Positions 55,501 to 57,695 of a stretch of 64,000 bases of DNA are shown in pieces (the stretch's first letter is position 1; the number at the start of each line of letters is the position of its first letter). The notes beneath the pieces are model-generated. The model was not told the DNA's origin and did no database searches. It was given only the letters and a program-made list of their open reading frames with translations. Source of the DNA: Candidula unifasciata (taxonomy: Eukaryota; Mollusca; Gastropoda; Stylommatophora; Geomitridae); contig CAJHNH020008565.1 in assembly GCA_905116865.2 (NCBI GenBank), positions 682,001 through 746,000 of the forward strand, given 5' to 3'. Both the position numbers and the translations under genes were made by a program.

Positions 55501-57246
55501 GTGTATCTATAGTCTGATAGTGTATCTATAGTCTGATTGTGTATCTATAGTCTGATAGTGTATCTATAGTCTGATTGTGTATCATTAGTCTGATAGTGTA
55601 TCTATAGTCTGATAGTGTATCTATAGTCTGATAGTGTATCTATAGTCTGATAGTGTATCTATAGTCTGATAGTGTATCTATAGTCTGATAGTGTATCTAT
55701 AGTCTGATTGTGTATCTATAGTCTGATAGTGTATCTATAGTCTGATAGTGTATCTATAGTCTGATTGTGTATCTATAGTCTGATTGTGTATCTATAGTCT
55801 GATTGTGTATCTATAGTCTGATTGTGTATCTATAGTCTGATTGTGTATCTATAGTCTGATTGTGTATCTATAGTCTGATAGTGTATCTATAGTCTGATAG
55901 TGTATCTATAGTCTGATAGTGTATCTATAGTCTGATTGTGTATCTATAGTCTGATTATGTATCTATAGTCTGATTGTGTATCTATAGTCTGATTGTGTAT
56001 CTGTCTTCTTTTCCTTGAGCGTTTCCTCCCTTTTCCCCCAAGTTTTTATCTTTTGTTTTTGCTACTGAGTGGGTTCTGTGTGTGATGCTGCTGTTTTCTA
56101 TTGCATAACTGTTAACATCCAAAACTTGAAATAGTGTTTATTTTATTGGAAACCAAGCTGTGAGGATGATCTAGGTTTGTCAAAGATGATGTTACTGTCA
56201 TGCAAGAAAAAAAAAAGGGTGGAGATACAGAGTTCCGTGCCCTTTAGATGTGACATGTTGGCTCTTCACGTTCCAGACTATGCGGAGGTACCTCATGGTC
56301 AGGGATGGAGTACAGTGATATCTTGTCTTTTAAGCAGGAAAATAACCAAGATATAATGAATAAATTCTTCAGCCTTCAAGAACTTGAATGCATATTAATT
56401 ACCCTTAAAAAAAGAAAGGCACCTGGAGCTTATCGAATAACAAATGAAATGATAGAACACTTGGTACCAGCTGGTAGACAAGGACTCTTAGACCTTATCA
56501 ATCAATCCTGGACCCAGGGACCACTTCCTAAGAAATGGAAGGAGGCAGAGGTTTAGGGTCTGAACAATGCATCCACATCATGGCACACAGGTAGTAACCT
56601 ATAAGTACACGGGCTTCATAGCATCAGCGATGATCCTGAAATATTTTGGGTAAATTTTAAACTCTAAATTTTGCCTGGGCAGCTCCATTAAGCTACTCTT
56701 TTCAATTTCCTACTGCCAAGGGATTTATTTATGTGTGCAACAATACACACAGGTGTTTGATCTCACTACACAGAGACCAGTGAAATTACTAGAAGTCCAC
56801 ATGAAAAAATTCTAGCACTCACTATGGCCTGAACCTGTGACCTCTAGCACACGAGACTGACACCGTACCTTGAGACCGCGCATCCCCCATAGGAGGCAGA
56901 AATTGCCCCCAAAGCCAAGAAAGGAAAGCCTAAGGAAAACAAATTCACTTACCGCCCCATAAGCTGCCTTGGAAAGATTAGTGAACAACAGCAATCAGCA
57001 AACAGCTTCGAAAAGACACCTGGCCTCAAAAGCAAAGTGTGCAGAGCAAGCTATGGGGAAGTATGCGGGACCTGCAGCTGACATGCAAGTTCATAGAGAC
57101 AACAAACCTGATGGTCTGACCTGAGCAGCAAACGAAACCGAACGCGAAGAAGAAGAAGAAGAAGCATGTACTACTTACATTACCTGGTCCTCTTATTAAA
57201 TATTTGTACTGTTATCCCTTTCACAGTGAACACAAACCAGAGATGA
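11687..57246 (+). CDS. KIF6: KIF6-type kinesin (kinesin-9 family), 21 spliced exons
   Basis: Spliced gene for an ATP-driven microtubule motor; kinesin-9 proteins are associated with motile cilia and flagella. Exons: 11687-11749, 16218-16327, 18637-18711, 19615-19657, 20593-20697, 22977-23086, 24789-24918, 26637-26755, 29375-29462, 30850-30993, 33444-33634, 34174-34279, 37436-37580, 39281-39574, 40820-40978, 43776-43826, 47888-47960, 48446-48587, 48926-49113, 52919-53013, 57227-57246. All phases join without a stop and give about 816 residues. The P-loop GQTGSGKT is at 96-103, switch I NQASSRSH at 216-223, switch II DLAGSE at 249-254, [18 protein letters not shown] at 294-311, and the motor ends near 345. 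A charged, coiled-coil-like stalk follows, with WWAEQSA at 705-711 and LTGDSQ at 787-792. Family assignment rests on near-continuous similarity to remembered human KIF6, including [20 protein letters not shown] and RDNEINILVNML. The gene looks intact. Introns use GT-AG except intron 19 (GC-AG). KIF9 is the nearest alternative but fits less well. Confidence 0.93.
11966..12700 (+). repeat. About 60-bp minisatellite, 12 copies (KIF6 intron 1)
   Basis: The unit contains CTTACTTCCCATGTACTCTG and GTCACTACGACATGGTAGTG, plus ATACTGTTTGCTGGCCGTC. Each unit includes the imperfect hairpin TCACTAC-GACATG-GTAGTGA. Units are 58-60 bp and over 90% alike. ORFs across it are artefacts. Confidence 0.92.
13325..13550 (+). 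repeat. SINE family A copy (KIF6 intron 1)
   Basis: Head with GGGTTCAAATCCTCATCGAG (B box-like), core with TTTGACCCAGCC and GGGTACCAGG, then GATGTTGACCACATCACTC and the tail end GTGCCACTGGC before GGTCCTTAC. Confidence 0.7.
13830..14150 (-). repeat. SINE-like family C copy (KIF6 intron 1)
   Basis: About 75% alike to 56550-56890. Shared blocks: ATTTTGCCTGGGCAGC, CTACTCTTTTCAATTTC and TGAAATTACTAGAAGTCCAC. A tRNA-like end, GGGCCTGAACCCAGGACCTC, lies at the right, so the element is read from the - strand. Confidence 0.75.
14240..14600 (+). repeat. Degenerate ~60-bp tandem repeat, resumed at 16030-16115
   Basis: Repeated phrases GTAACACATCAGT, GGTAGAG and GACTATACCCTCCAA recur about every 55-65 bp. 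The same motif returns after 16030 (GATTACTATACCCTC), so one array has been split by the TG block and a retroposon tail. Confidence 0.75.
14610..15832 (+). repeat. 1.2-kb TG-rich low-complexity block (KIF6 intron 1)
   Basis: Interrupted (TG)n with TGTGTGTCTG, TATGTATG and TCTGCG variants, changing to (TATG)n near 15640-15760. Long Cys/Val ORFs on + and His/Thr ORFs on - are by-products of the repeat. Confidence 0.93.
15905..16029 (+). mobile_element. Retroposon 3' end with (TTCG)n tail
   Basis: The sequence GGCCGAATGTAAGACGGGCC, then TTGAAAATAAAG, ends in five TTCG repeats. Non-LTR elements often end in such short tandem repeats. The 60-bp array resumes immediately after it. Confidence 0.6.
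16218..16327 (+). CDS. KIF6: KIF6 exon 2 (residues 22-58)
   Basis: Acceptor TTTCAG and donor GTAATA, phase 0 in and 2 out. It starts with [10 protein letters not shown] and contains [20 protein letters not shown], which aligns with the KIF6 segment LEIILPRDLADGFVNNKRES. The DDDD run is encoded by a small GAT repeat at the exon start. Confidence 0.92.
16330..16790 (+). repeat. Degenerate ~60-bp tandem repeat (KIF6 intron 2)
   Basis: Recurring TATGCT, GATCCTTGTAATCTGTATTA and TTCTCCCACATACAACCT, about eight poor copies, beginning directly after the exon 2 donor. Confidence 0.7.
16838..17075. repeat. Dispersed repeat family D (KIF6 intron 2)
   Basis: Matches 20262-20490 in order: CCAGGG near the start, then GGGGCCGAAAGGCACATATA, GCAGCC, AGCT and CCACACCACAG/CCAACTTCC. 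Class unknown. Confidence 0.5.
17080..18636. other. KIF6 intron 2, remaining part
   Basis: No conserved coding match. A 132-codon minus ORF (17803-18201) has no recognisable domain. Ordinary AT-rich intron. Confidence 0.4.
18637..18711 (+). CDS. KIF6: KIF6 exon 3 (residues 58-83)
   Basis: Acceptor TTGCAG, donor GTGAGT. It encodes [20 protein letters not shown] then PVID, the motor segment before the P-loop (human FQRIFDQ...VFENIAKPV). Split codons join cleanly at both ends (R58 and N83). Confidence 0.93.
18760..18860 (+). repeat. SINE family A core fragment (KIF6 intron 3)
   Basis: GGGGAAGGTATCTGCTGTGA and CTCACCACATCATCC match the complete SINE core (GGAAGTAAAGGCGGCCGGCA, CTGACCACATCATCC). 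Degenerate. Confidence 0.45.
19615..19657 (+). CDS. KIF6: KIF6 exon 4 (residues 83-97), first half of P-loop
   Basis: A short 43-nt exon between acceptor TTTCAG and donor GTACTG. It encodes [14 protein letters not shown], ending with the first two residues (GQ) of the Walker A motif; the P-loop is completed by exon 5. Confidence 0.93.
20262..20490. repeat. Dispersed repeat family D (KIF6 intron 4)
   Basis: Second copy of the repeat at 16838: GGGTACCAGGGCCC, GGGGAAAGGCACAGATATCA and CAGCCCAGCT in the same order. Confidence 0.5.
20593..20697 (+). CDS. KIF6: KIF6 exon 5 (residues 98-132), second half of P-loop
   Basis: Begins [12 protein letters not shown], completing the ATP-binding P-loop (K102 and T103 are the key residues), then [20 protein letters not shown], nearly identical to KIF6. 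Donor GTAAAT; phase 0 at both ends. Confidence 0.95.
20925..21150 (+). repeat. About 30-bp minisatellite, alternating variants (KIF6 intron 5)
   Basis: TTTCATAACTTGATTA is followed alternately by CCAACAAATGACAAGAGCC and TCTCAAATGACAAGAGCC. About seven half-units give a ~60-bp dimeric period. Confidence 0.85.
21151..22970. other. KIF6 intron 5, remaining part
   Basis: No gene or recognised element. A C-rich tract lies at 22377-22405 and a T-rich acceptor region precedes exon 6. Confidence 0.45.
22977..23086 (+). CDS. KIF6: KIF6 exon 6 (residues 133-169)
   Basis: Encodes [20 protein letters not shown] and [24 protein letters not shown] is a conserved kinesin motif. The acceptor is a tandem CAGCAG at 22974-22979; the upstream AG gives the same length as human KIF6, while the downstream AG (exon start 22980) would drop one Gln in frame. 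Donor GTAAGT. Confidence 0.93.
23270..23530 (+). repeat. Dispersed repeat family E (KIF6 intron 6)
   Basis: Matches 32690-33010: GTGGGTATGATTA, then CAAAACCATG, ATGGTCAAA and CAGTTAATTCTTTG in the same order and spacing. Class unknown. Confidence 0.6.
23590..23680 (+). repeat. SINE head fragment (KIF6 intron 6)
   Basis: GATGCAACAGCTAGCAGGC (A box-like) and GGTTTCAACCCTC (B box-like) resemble the tRNA-derived head of SINE family A. Confidence 0.4.
24789..24918 (+). CDS. KIF6: KIF6 exon 7 (residues 169-212)
   Basis: Encodes [20 protein letters not shown] and then [15 protein letters not shown], matching human [15 protein letters not shown] and GDTNRMIAE. Donor GCAGAG|GTAGGC. The last ten exon bases and this donor are the first unit of a 62-bp tandem repeat that continues into intron 7. 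Confidence 0.94.
24909..25170 (+). repeat. 62-bp tandem repeat that duplicates the exon 7 donor site
   Basis: Units start at 24909, 24971, 25033 and 25095, with a partial unit at 25157; the period is exactly 62 bp. Each full unit begins GATTGCAGAG|GTAGG, i.e. the last ten bases of exon 7 plus the 5' splice site. It also holds GGTTTAGTTGTTTCCAG, an acceptor-like stretch. Confidence 0.95.
25240..25570 (-). pseudogene. LINE ORF2 C-terminal fragment (KIF6 intron 7)
   Basis: The - strand reads [20 protein letters not shown], then [20 protein letters not shown]. This is the common LINE C-terminal block (RKLxYFGHIxRH...GRRGRGRPRRxW). One frameshift separates the two halves. Confidence 0.8.
26637..26755 (+). 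CDS. KIF6: KIF6 exon 8 (residues 213-252), switch I
   Basis: Starts [18 protein letters not shown], containing the switch I signature NQASSRSH that contacts the nucleotide. It ends KLHLVDLAG, entering switch II. Acceptor CCTCAG, donor GTAAGA, ending in phase 2. Confidence 0.95.
27012..28217 (+). repeat. 28-bp minisatellite, about 43 copies (KIF6 intron 8)
   Basis: Unit AGGAGGATGTATGATATCAT plus TAGAGGCA. Variants swap GGC/GAC/AAC and AGGAGG/AGAAGG. Each unit contains the perfect palindrome ATGATATCAT with an EcoRV site. Units are more than 95% alike. Confidence 0.95.
28220..29370. other. KIF6 intron 8, remaining part
   Basis: AT-rich and T-rich sequence. The 28900-29340 part may hold old minus-strand LINE sequence, but I cannot support a specific match. 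Confidence 0.35.
29375..29462 (+). CDS. KIF6: KIF6 exon 9 (residues 252-281), switch II
   Basis: Completes DLAGSE (249-254) and continues [27 protein letters not shown]. The SLHYLEQ spelling, where most kinesins have SLxALGxVI, is characteristic of KIF6. Acceptor ATTAG, donor GTTAGT. Confidence 0.94.
29850..30050 (+). repeat. SINE family B copy with (ACTC)n tail (KIF6 intron 9)
   Basis: GGTTTCTGGGACTTGCACC, GAATGGTGGCACTTTGTGTC, GTAGTCCTAGTGGGGTTAAA, then CATCACTCACTCACTCAG. The tail after TTAAACATCACTC marks the 3' end. Confidence 0.75.
30051..30420 (+). pseudogene. Degenerate LINE C-terminal remnant (KIF6 intron 9)
   Basis: TACTGTACGGAGTATAAATA and GGAGAGCAACTAAAAC match the LLYGAExWRATKT block seen at 4603. 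Stops are frequent. Confidence 0.45.
30425..30790 (-). pseudogene. LINE ORF2 3' end (KIF6 intron 9)
   Basis: The - strand contains [20 protein letters not shown] and, after a frameshift, [17 protein letters not shown], ending in a [15 protein letters not shown] tail. The region is related to 23830-24010 and 47340-47470. Confidence 0.65.
30850..30993 (+). CDS. KIF6: KIF6 exon 10 (residues 282-329)
   Basis: Encodes [40 protein letters not shown] and SLDKSNMD. This is the microtubule-binding loop 12/helix 5 area of the motor, nearly identical to KIF6. Acceptor TTCAG, donor GTGAGT; 48 codons in phase 0. Confidence 0.95.
31960..32250 (+). repeat. Degenerate ~70-bp tandem repeat (KIF6 intron 10)
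   Basis: GATGTTATATTATCTTTTCT, ATAAATGTTATATTATTATT and GATGTGATACTATCCTTTCT recur with intervening CCTCT(C/G)TATTAATTCTT. About four poor copies. Confidence 0.6.
32690..33010 (+). repeat. Dispersed repeat family E with homopolymer insertion (KIF6 intron 10)
   Basis: Second copy of the repeat at 23270. It is interrupted at 32771-32830 by about 23 C, about 18 A and a short (TA)n run. Confidence 0.6.
33444..33634 (+). CDS. KIF6: KIF6 exon 11 (residues 330-393), motor end and neck
   Basis: Encodes [19 protein letters not shown], the end of the motor core, then a charged helix with [20 protein letters not shown] that looks like the start of a coiled coil. Human KIF6 has ELAMVTGEQ here. Donor AAAG|GTATTG; unspliced translation stops 12 bases further on. 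Confidence 0.93.
33760..33970 (+). repeat. Degenerate ~45-bp tandem repeat (KIF6 intron 11)
   Basis: TTTTACCTCAGATAGAGGAA, CTACCTTAGAGGACA, TATCCTGGATAGAGGAA and TACCTCAGATAGATGC follow one another, alternating with TTGTTTATT. Confidence 0.6.
34174..34279 (+). CDS. KIF6: KIF6 exon 12 (residues 393-428)
   Basis: Acceptor CAACAG, donor GTAATA. It encodes [20 protein letters not shown] and RCFRILK, matching human LEDQDSDSRLEVGADMRKVHHCF in pattern. Phase 2 in and 0 out. Confidence 0.87.
34450..35160 (+). other. LINE-like remnant and unassigned sequence before the endonuclease
   Basis: 34450-34560 resembles the LQTFI...RIL LINE block at 4640. The 34735-35160 part, ending in a G run at 35090 and CAGCCCCCAGCCAATAAGG, is probably 5' sequence of the following LINE, by position only. 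Confidence 0.35.
35270..36784 (+). pseudogene. LINE ORF2 5' half: AP-like endonuclease plus RT start (KIF6 intron 12)
   Basis: The endonuclease domain reads FSWNVRTM, then [30 protein letters not shown], with the catalytic [29 protein letters not shown] and an [14 protein letters not shown] equivalent of the SDH motif follow. It continues with [15 protein letters not shown] and [15 protein letters not shown], the RT N-terminal region, and stops at 36782 before the RT core. Several frameshifts and stops are present. It nicks target DNA in an active element; here it is dead and inserted in sense orientation. Confidence 0.88.
37436..37580 (+). CDS. KIF6: KIF6 exon 13 (residues 429-477)
   Basis: Starts [13 protein letters not shown], a low-conservation Gln/Pro stretch, and ends [14 protein letters not shown], which aligns with human YRKLRDILKQRDNEI. 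The codon for N477 is split with exon 14. Acceptor TTAG, donor GTATCC. Confidence 0.88.
37620..37860 (+). repeat. Pyrimidine-rich CT tract (KIF6 intron 13)
   Basis: CTCTCTATCTCTATCTGTC and CTTTCTCTCTCCTTCC with T runs; simple low-complexity sequence. Confidence 0.7.
37864..38899 (-). pseudogene. LINE ORF2 RNase H domain and C-terminus (KIF6 intron 13)
   Basis: Read on - from 38899. After a region with [17 protein letters not shown] comes the RNase H fold: [20 protein letters not shown] (first Asp), [18 protein letters not shown] (Glu), [10 protein letters not shown] (second Asp) and [13 protein letters not shown] (last Asp). It ends [26 protein letters not shown]. All four catalytic acidic residues are visible, but frameshifts near 38640, 38310 and 38180 break it. 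RNase H removes RNA from RNA:DNA hybrids in I/Nimb/R1-like LINEs. Confidence 0.88.
38900..39280. other. KIF6 intron 13, 3' part
   Basis: T-rich intron with no recognised feature up to the exon 14 acceptor. Confidence 0.4.
39281..39574 (+). CDS. KIF6: KIF6 exon 14 (residues 477-575)
   Basis: Begins [18 protein letters not shown], directly continuing DNEI from exon 13 as in human KIF6 (DNEINILVNMLKKEKKKA). The remainder is a polar, probably disordered linker rich in Ser, Asn and His. It is the longest exon (294 nt). Acceptor CACAAG, donor GTAAGG. Confidence 0.92.
39835..40575 (+). repeat. 29-bp purine-rich minisatellite, about 25 copies (KIF6 intron 14)
   Basis: Unit GTGTAATAGAGAGGCAGGAG plus AAAGACTTG, with indels. 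Minus-strand ORFs of up to 218 codons with LCYTKSF repeats are artefacts of it. Confidence 0.92.
40820..40978 (+). CDS. KIF6: KIF6 exon 15 (residues 575-628)
   Basis: Encodes [20 protein letters not shown], then [20 protein letters not shown]. These match human EEMSLGCQEAFEIFKRDH and NKQILKQRFSEAKALGE. The acceptor follows a long T-rich tract; donor GTAAGA. Confidence 0.93.
41180..42020 (+). pseudogene. Degenerate RNase H-type LINE C-terminus (KIF6 intron 15)
   Basis: Broken frames read [30 protein letters not shown] then [19 protein letters not shown], and CSTLMGNA-like text, matching 37864-38899 throughout. Many stops; older than that copy. Confidence 0.75.
42156..42894 (+). mobile_element. 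piggyBac-like element, internally deleted (KIF6 intron 15)
   Basis: It is flanked by TTAA at 42152-42155 and 42895-42898. Terminal inverted repeats are CCCTACCAGACC on the left and GGTCTGGTAGGG on the right. Inside, ATG at 42382 opens [19 protein letters not shown], and near 42550 a frame reads [19 protein letters not shown], an acidic stretch like piggyBac transposase N-termini. An AT repeat lies at 42470-42506. No DDD catalytic core remains in 739 bp, so it would depend on a transposase from elsewhere. Confidence 0.75.
42470..42506. repeat. (TA)n microsatellite inside the piggyBac-like element
   Basis: About 18 TA repeats. It may have expanded after insertion. Confidence 0.9.
43020..43375 (-). 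pseudogene. RTE-like LINE C-terminal fragment (KIF6 intron 15)
   Basis: The - strand reads [40 protein letters not shown], then [17 protein letters not shown], and in another frame [20 protein letters not shown] then [14 protein letters not shown]. This is the common marine-invertebrate LINE block. One frameshift near 43155. Confidence 0.87.
43776..43826 (+). CDS. KIF6: KIF6 exon 16 (residues 628-645), 51 nt
   Basis: Short exon with a strong acceptor (TTTCTTTCAG) and donor GTCAGT. It encodes [16 protein letters not shown], comparable to human HLKEEITQRHIQQVALG. Chosen over an acceptor at about 43555 because that path reaches a stop and lacks the HLK match. Confidence 0.82.
44112..44334 (-). 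repeat. SINE family A, near-complete copy (KIF6 intron 16)
   Basis: Reverse complement of 51752-52022: tail side ATCTTTTCCACGCCTTCAGG, GGGCTAGATCTATATTTTAT, core CCAGGACTCTACTTTTACCC, head GAACCCATGACCTTCC. It abuts the GIY-YIG fragment. Confidence 0.75.
44335..44850 (+). pseudogene. Penelope-type GIY-YIG endonuclease fragment (KIF6 intron 16)
   Basis: The open frame to 44662 reads [33 protein letters not shown], then [12 protein letters not shown] and [17 protein letters not shown]. This is the GIY-YIG nuclease layout; YIG has become YIC, a loss at a conserved position. Penelope-like retroelements carry such a domain after their RT. The first codons of the long ORF lie in the adjoining SINE. 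The 3' sequence CACCTGATGAGATACAGCG (44815-44835) resembles tails of the same class. Confidence 0.72.
45060..46080. other. KIF6 intron 16, middle part
   Basis: No recognised element apart from two copies of a short unit, AGCTCCTCCCCCT, at 45490 and 45521. Confidence 0.4.
46085..46265 (+). repeat. SINE family B copy (KIF6 intron 16)
   Basis: CATGGTGGCACTTTGTGTCA, GTATGATGTCCTAGTGGGG and TAAAAATCTACTACTACTGA. The 3' tail runs straight into the CTA microsatellite. Confidence 0.75.
46266..46532 (+). repeat. (CTA)n microsatellite, about 89 triplets
   Basis: ACT/CTA triplets with scattered CTG, ATA and ATT variants and a CAC end. ORFs of poly-Ser and poly-Val on - are artefacts. Confidence 0.95.
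46835..47025 (+). pseudogene. LINE 3' end with (GAT)n tail (KIF6 intron 16)
   Basis: Reads [20 protein letters not shown] then [21 protein letters not shown], the typical end of RTE-like ORF2 proteins, followed by a GATGATGATGAT tail. Confidence 0.75.
47340..47470 (-). pseudogene. LINE 3' remnant next to exon 17 repeat
   Basis: TCAGGTGTCATCTTCACAAT and the following 120 bases match the order seen at 30427-30570 (TCAGGTGTCGTCTCCACAGT...). It supplies part of the tandem unit that follows. Confidence 0.5.
47460..47905 (+). repeat. 111-119 bp tandem repeat that duplicates the exon 17 acceptor
   Basis: Units start with TGTATCATTGTCTACCTCTT at 47460, 47564, 47675 and 47794. Each ends ...TTAACAGACCAGGCTGGGCC. 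The fourth carries the true exon 17 acceptor (AG at 47886-47887); AGs at 47546, 47657 and 47776 are the equivalent positions upstream. Each unit also holds CTTGCTGTCTTTCAGC, a second acceptor-like site. Confidence 0.9.
47888..47960 (+). CDS. KIF6: KIF6 exon 17 (residues 645-669)
   Basis: Encodes [20 protein letters not shown] then EEKFV, part of the stalk (human ...LRSQLEEEKRRYK). Donor GTGAGT, ending in phase 2. The acceptor TTTAACAG is the fourth copy in a tandem repeat whose three upstream copies carry near-identical acceptor sequences. Confidence 0.87.
48020..48140 (-). repeat. SINE family A head fragment (KIF6 intron 17)
   Basis: GAACTGAACCCATGACCTTC and GCTGCTACACCATAGCAGCT match the tRNA-like head of 57900-57965. 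Confidence 0.6.
48446..48587 (+). CDS. KIF6: KIF6 exon 18 (residues 669-716)
   Basis: Encodes [20 protein letters not shown], then [20 protein letters not shown], closely matching human YKTMFTRLKALKVEIEHLQLLMDKAKVKL and FEVWWAEE. The conserved WWAE lies at 705-708. Acceptor GTCCAG, donor GTATGT. Confidence 0.94.
48926..49113 (+). CDS. KIF6: KIF6 exon 19 (residues 717-779)
   Basis: Encodes a polar C-terminal linker starting [20 protein letters not shown]. The donor is AAG|GCAAGT, the usual consensus of GC-type donors, and only this site joins in frame to exon 20. Reading through without splicing adds six residues and stops at TAA (49132-49134). Confidence 0.85.
49520..49680 (+). pseudogene. 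Weak LINE 3' remnant with ATG/GAT tail (KIF6 intron 19)
   Basis: Gly/Arg-rich text and GACAGCGCACATGATGATGATGATT resemble the GAT-tailed LINE end at 46835. Low support. Confidence 0.35.
49760..51690 (+). repeat. 47-bp satellite, about 41 copies (KIF6 intron 19)
   Basis: Unit AGAACCTTTTTTATATCAGG plus CATATAATGCTAGACTCG and TATTGTTTT; the period is 47 bp (48 where there is one extra T). The first two or three units are truncated or divergent, and the rest are almost identical. Variants GGCTCG and AAACTCG mark a few units. Confidence 0.96.
51697..51738 (-). repeat. Inverted SINE A core fragment
   Basis: TATGTGGTCAGCATCATGCT and GGTCACTTTTACTTTAC are the reverse complement of the core at 51885-51926, facing the full-length SINE that follows. 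Confidence 0.7.
51752..52021 (+). repeat. SINE family A, complete reference copy (KIF6 intron 19)
   Basis: A tRNA-derived head with A box-like TGGCGGAGCGG at 51772 and B box-like GTGGGTTTGCTCCC is followed by a core with GACCCAGCCTTGACTGGGTA, GCATGATGCTGACCACATCA and CCATGTTCTA. The 3' part CGCCTAAAGGCGTGGAAAAG ends in a T run. Such elements are transcribed by RNA polymerase III and mobilised by LINEs. At least eight other copies or fragments lie in the window. Confidence 0.85.
52370..52810 (+). repeat. About 39-bp minisatellite, 11 copies (KIF6 intron 19)
   Basis: Unit GTGAGAAGATAATGTAAACC plus ACTTTAAGAAAGACTAAC. Early copies have TTAAGAAAAAACTAAT; later copies have TTTAAGAA(A/G)GACTAAC. 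Confidence 0.93.
52919..53013 (+). CDS. KIF6: KIF6 exon 20 (residues 779-811)
   Basis: Acceptor GCAACAG. It encodes [20 protein letters not shown] and [12 protein letters not shown], matching the human C-terminal block PLTGDSQTDSDIIAFIKARQSILQK. The proposed donor is AAAG|GTAGCA. If it is not used, translation runs through repeat-like sequence to a TGA at 53169-53171. Confidence 0.9.
53290..53392 (-). pseudogene. RNase H-type LINE end, left side of the 19-bp satellite
   Basis: ATCACAGCACTCAGGACATT, CCCATAAGTGCTGCATCC and TCATCTTCAGCAGCAAG match 37876-37960 base by base. The match breaks at the point where the satellite begins and resumes at about 56000. Confidence 0.8.
53385..56003 (+). repeat. 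19-bp satellite, about 137 copies (KIF6 intron 20)
   Basis: Unit TATAGTCTGATWRTGTATC, 19 bp. Two positions vary to give mainly TTGTG, TAGTG and TTATG types. A rare GATTATGCATC variant appears at 54681 and again at 55270, 589 bp (31 units) apart, with the same order of neighbours, indicating a higher-order duplication. Confidence 0.96.
56300..57005 (+). pseudogene. LINE RT N-terminal region, interrupted by a SINE (KIF6 intron 20)
   Basis: 56305-56549 reads [20 protein letters not shown] then [20 protein letters not shown] and [10 protein letters not shown]. After the SINE at 56550-56890, the same frame continues from 56891 as [28 protein letters not shown]. Together they are RT motifs 0-2 with KAPG and YRPIS. 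The gag and catalytic parts are missing. Confidence 0.85.
56550..56890 (-). mobile_element. SINE-like family C insertion with 10-bp target duplication
   Basis: It lies between two copies of AGGAGGCAGA (56540-56549 and 56891-56900). Removing it and one copy restores the LINE frame. Sequence matches 13830-14150. The tRNA-like end (GGCCTGAACCTGTGACCTC) is on the right, so the element is read from the - strand. Confidence 0.85.
57006..57165 (+). other. LINE-like 3' end with (GAA)n tail
   Basis: A Gly/Arg-containing stretch ends in GAAGAAGAAGAAGAAGAAG, like the LINE tail at 8700. The coding match is not clear. Confidence 0.4.
57227..57246 (+). CDS. KIF6: KIF6 candidate terminal exon 21
   Basis: Tentative. 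A strong acceptor (TTATCCCTTTCACAG) is followed by a phase-compatible short tail encoding V-N-T-N-Q-R and TGA. About 235 bases downstream is an AATAAA signal. Human KIF6 also ends a few residues after the ILxK block. The tail itself is not conserved, so only transcript data can settle this. Confidence 0.42.
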
Positions 57247-57482
57247 CACCAGAGGGCCAGTGACACCTCAAACAGTAACCAGTTGCCTCAGTGGAGCTGA
57301 TTTGCCAAATTTGAAATTGTTTTTTCCCTGCTGAAATCATTCCTATTTTTAAATCTGTTTCTTGTATGTTATCATACATAAGAATTTCTGTTTTGTTTTT
57401 ATTTATTTTTAAATTAAATTGAAACATATATCAGCATATTTTTTCTAACAAGGCAGAAAGTAATTAAATCCATGTGTTTCCG

Positions 57483-57488
57483 AATAAA
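57483..57488 (+). promoter_or_regulatory. KIF6: Candidate KIF6 polyadenylation signal
   Basis: AATAAA about 235 bases after the proposed stop codon, following AT-rich 3'UTR-like sequence. Its use is inferred. Confidence 0.4.
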
Positions 57489-57695
57489 AACACTGGAATA
57501 GGATTATTCATCATCAGTCTAACACCGCAGGTTGTTGGGTCACCAGTTGCTGTTGACTATCTGAGCAGTTCTTTCCACCTGTCAGTCTGATGTAATGGCT
57601 TCGATGTTTGCATGTTTGAGGCCTGTCTATTCAGCCAAATTCTGTATTCAGGTCTATCTGTCTCTTTGCCAGTGGCCAGTAGATCTTGATCACGT

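Noticed and set aside
53385..56003. CRISPR-like regular repeats
   Set aside because: The 19-bp units are head-to-tail without unique spacers, in animal intron DNA. The same holds for the 28-bp and 47-bp arrays.
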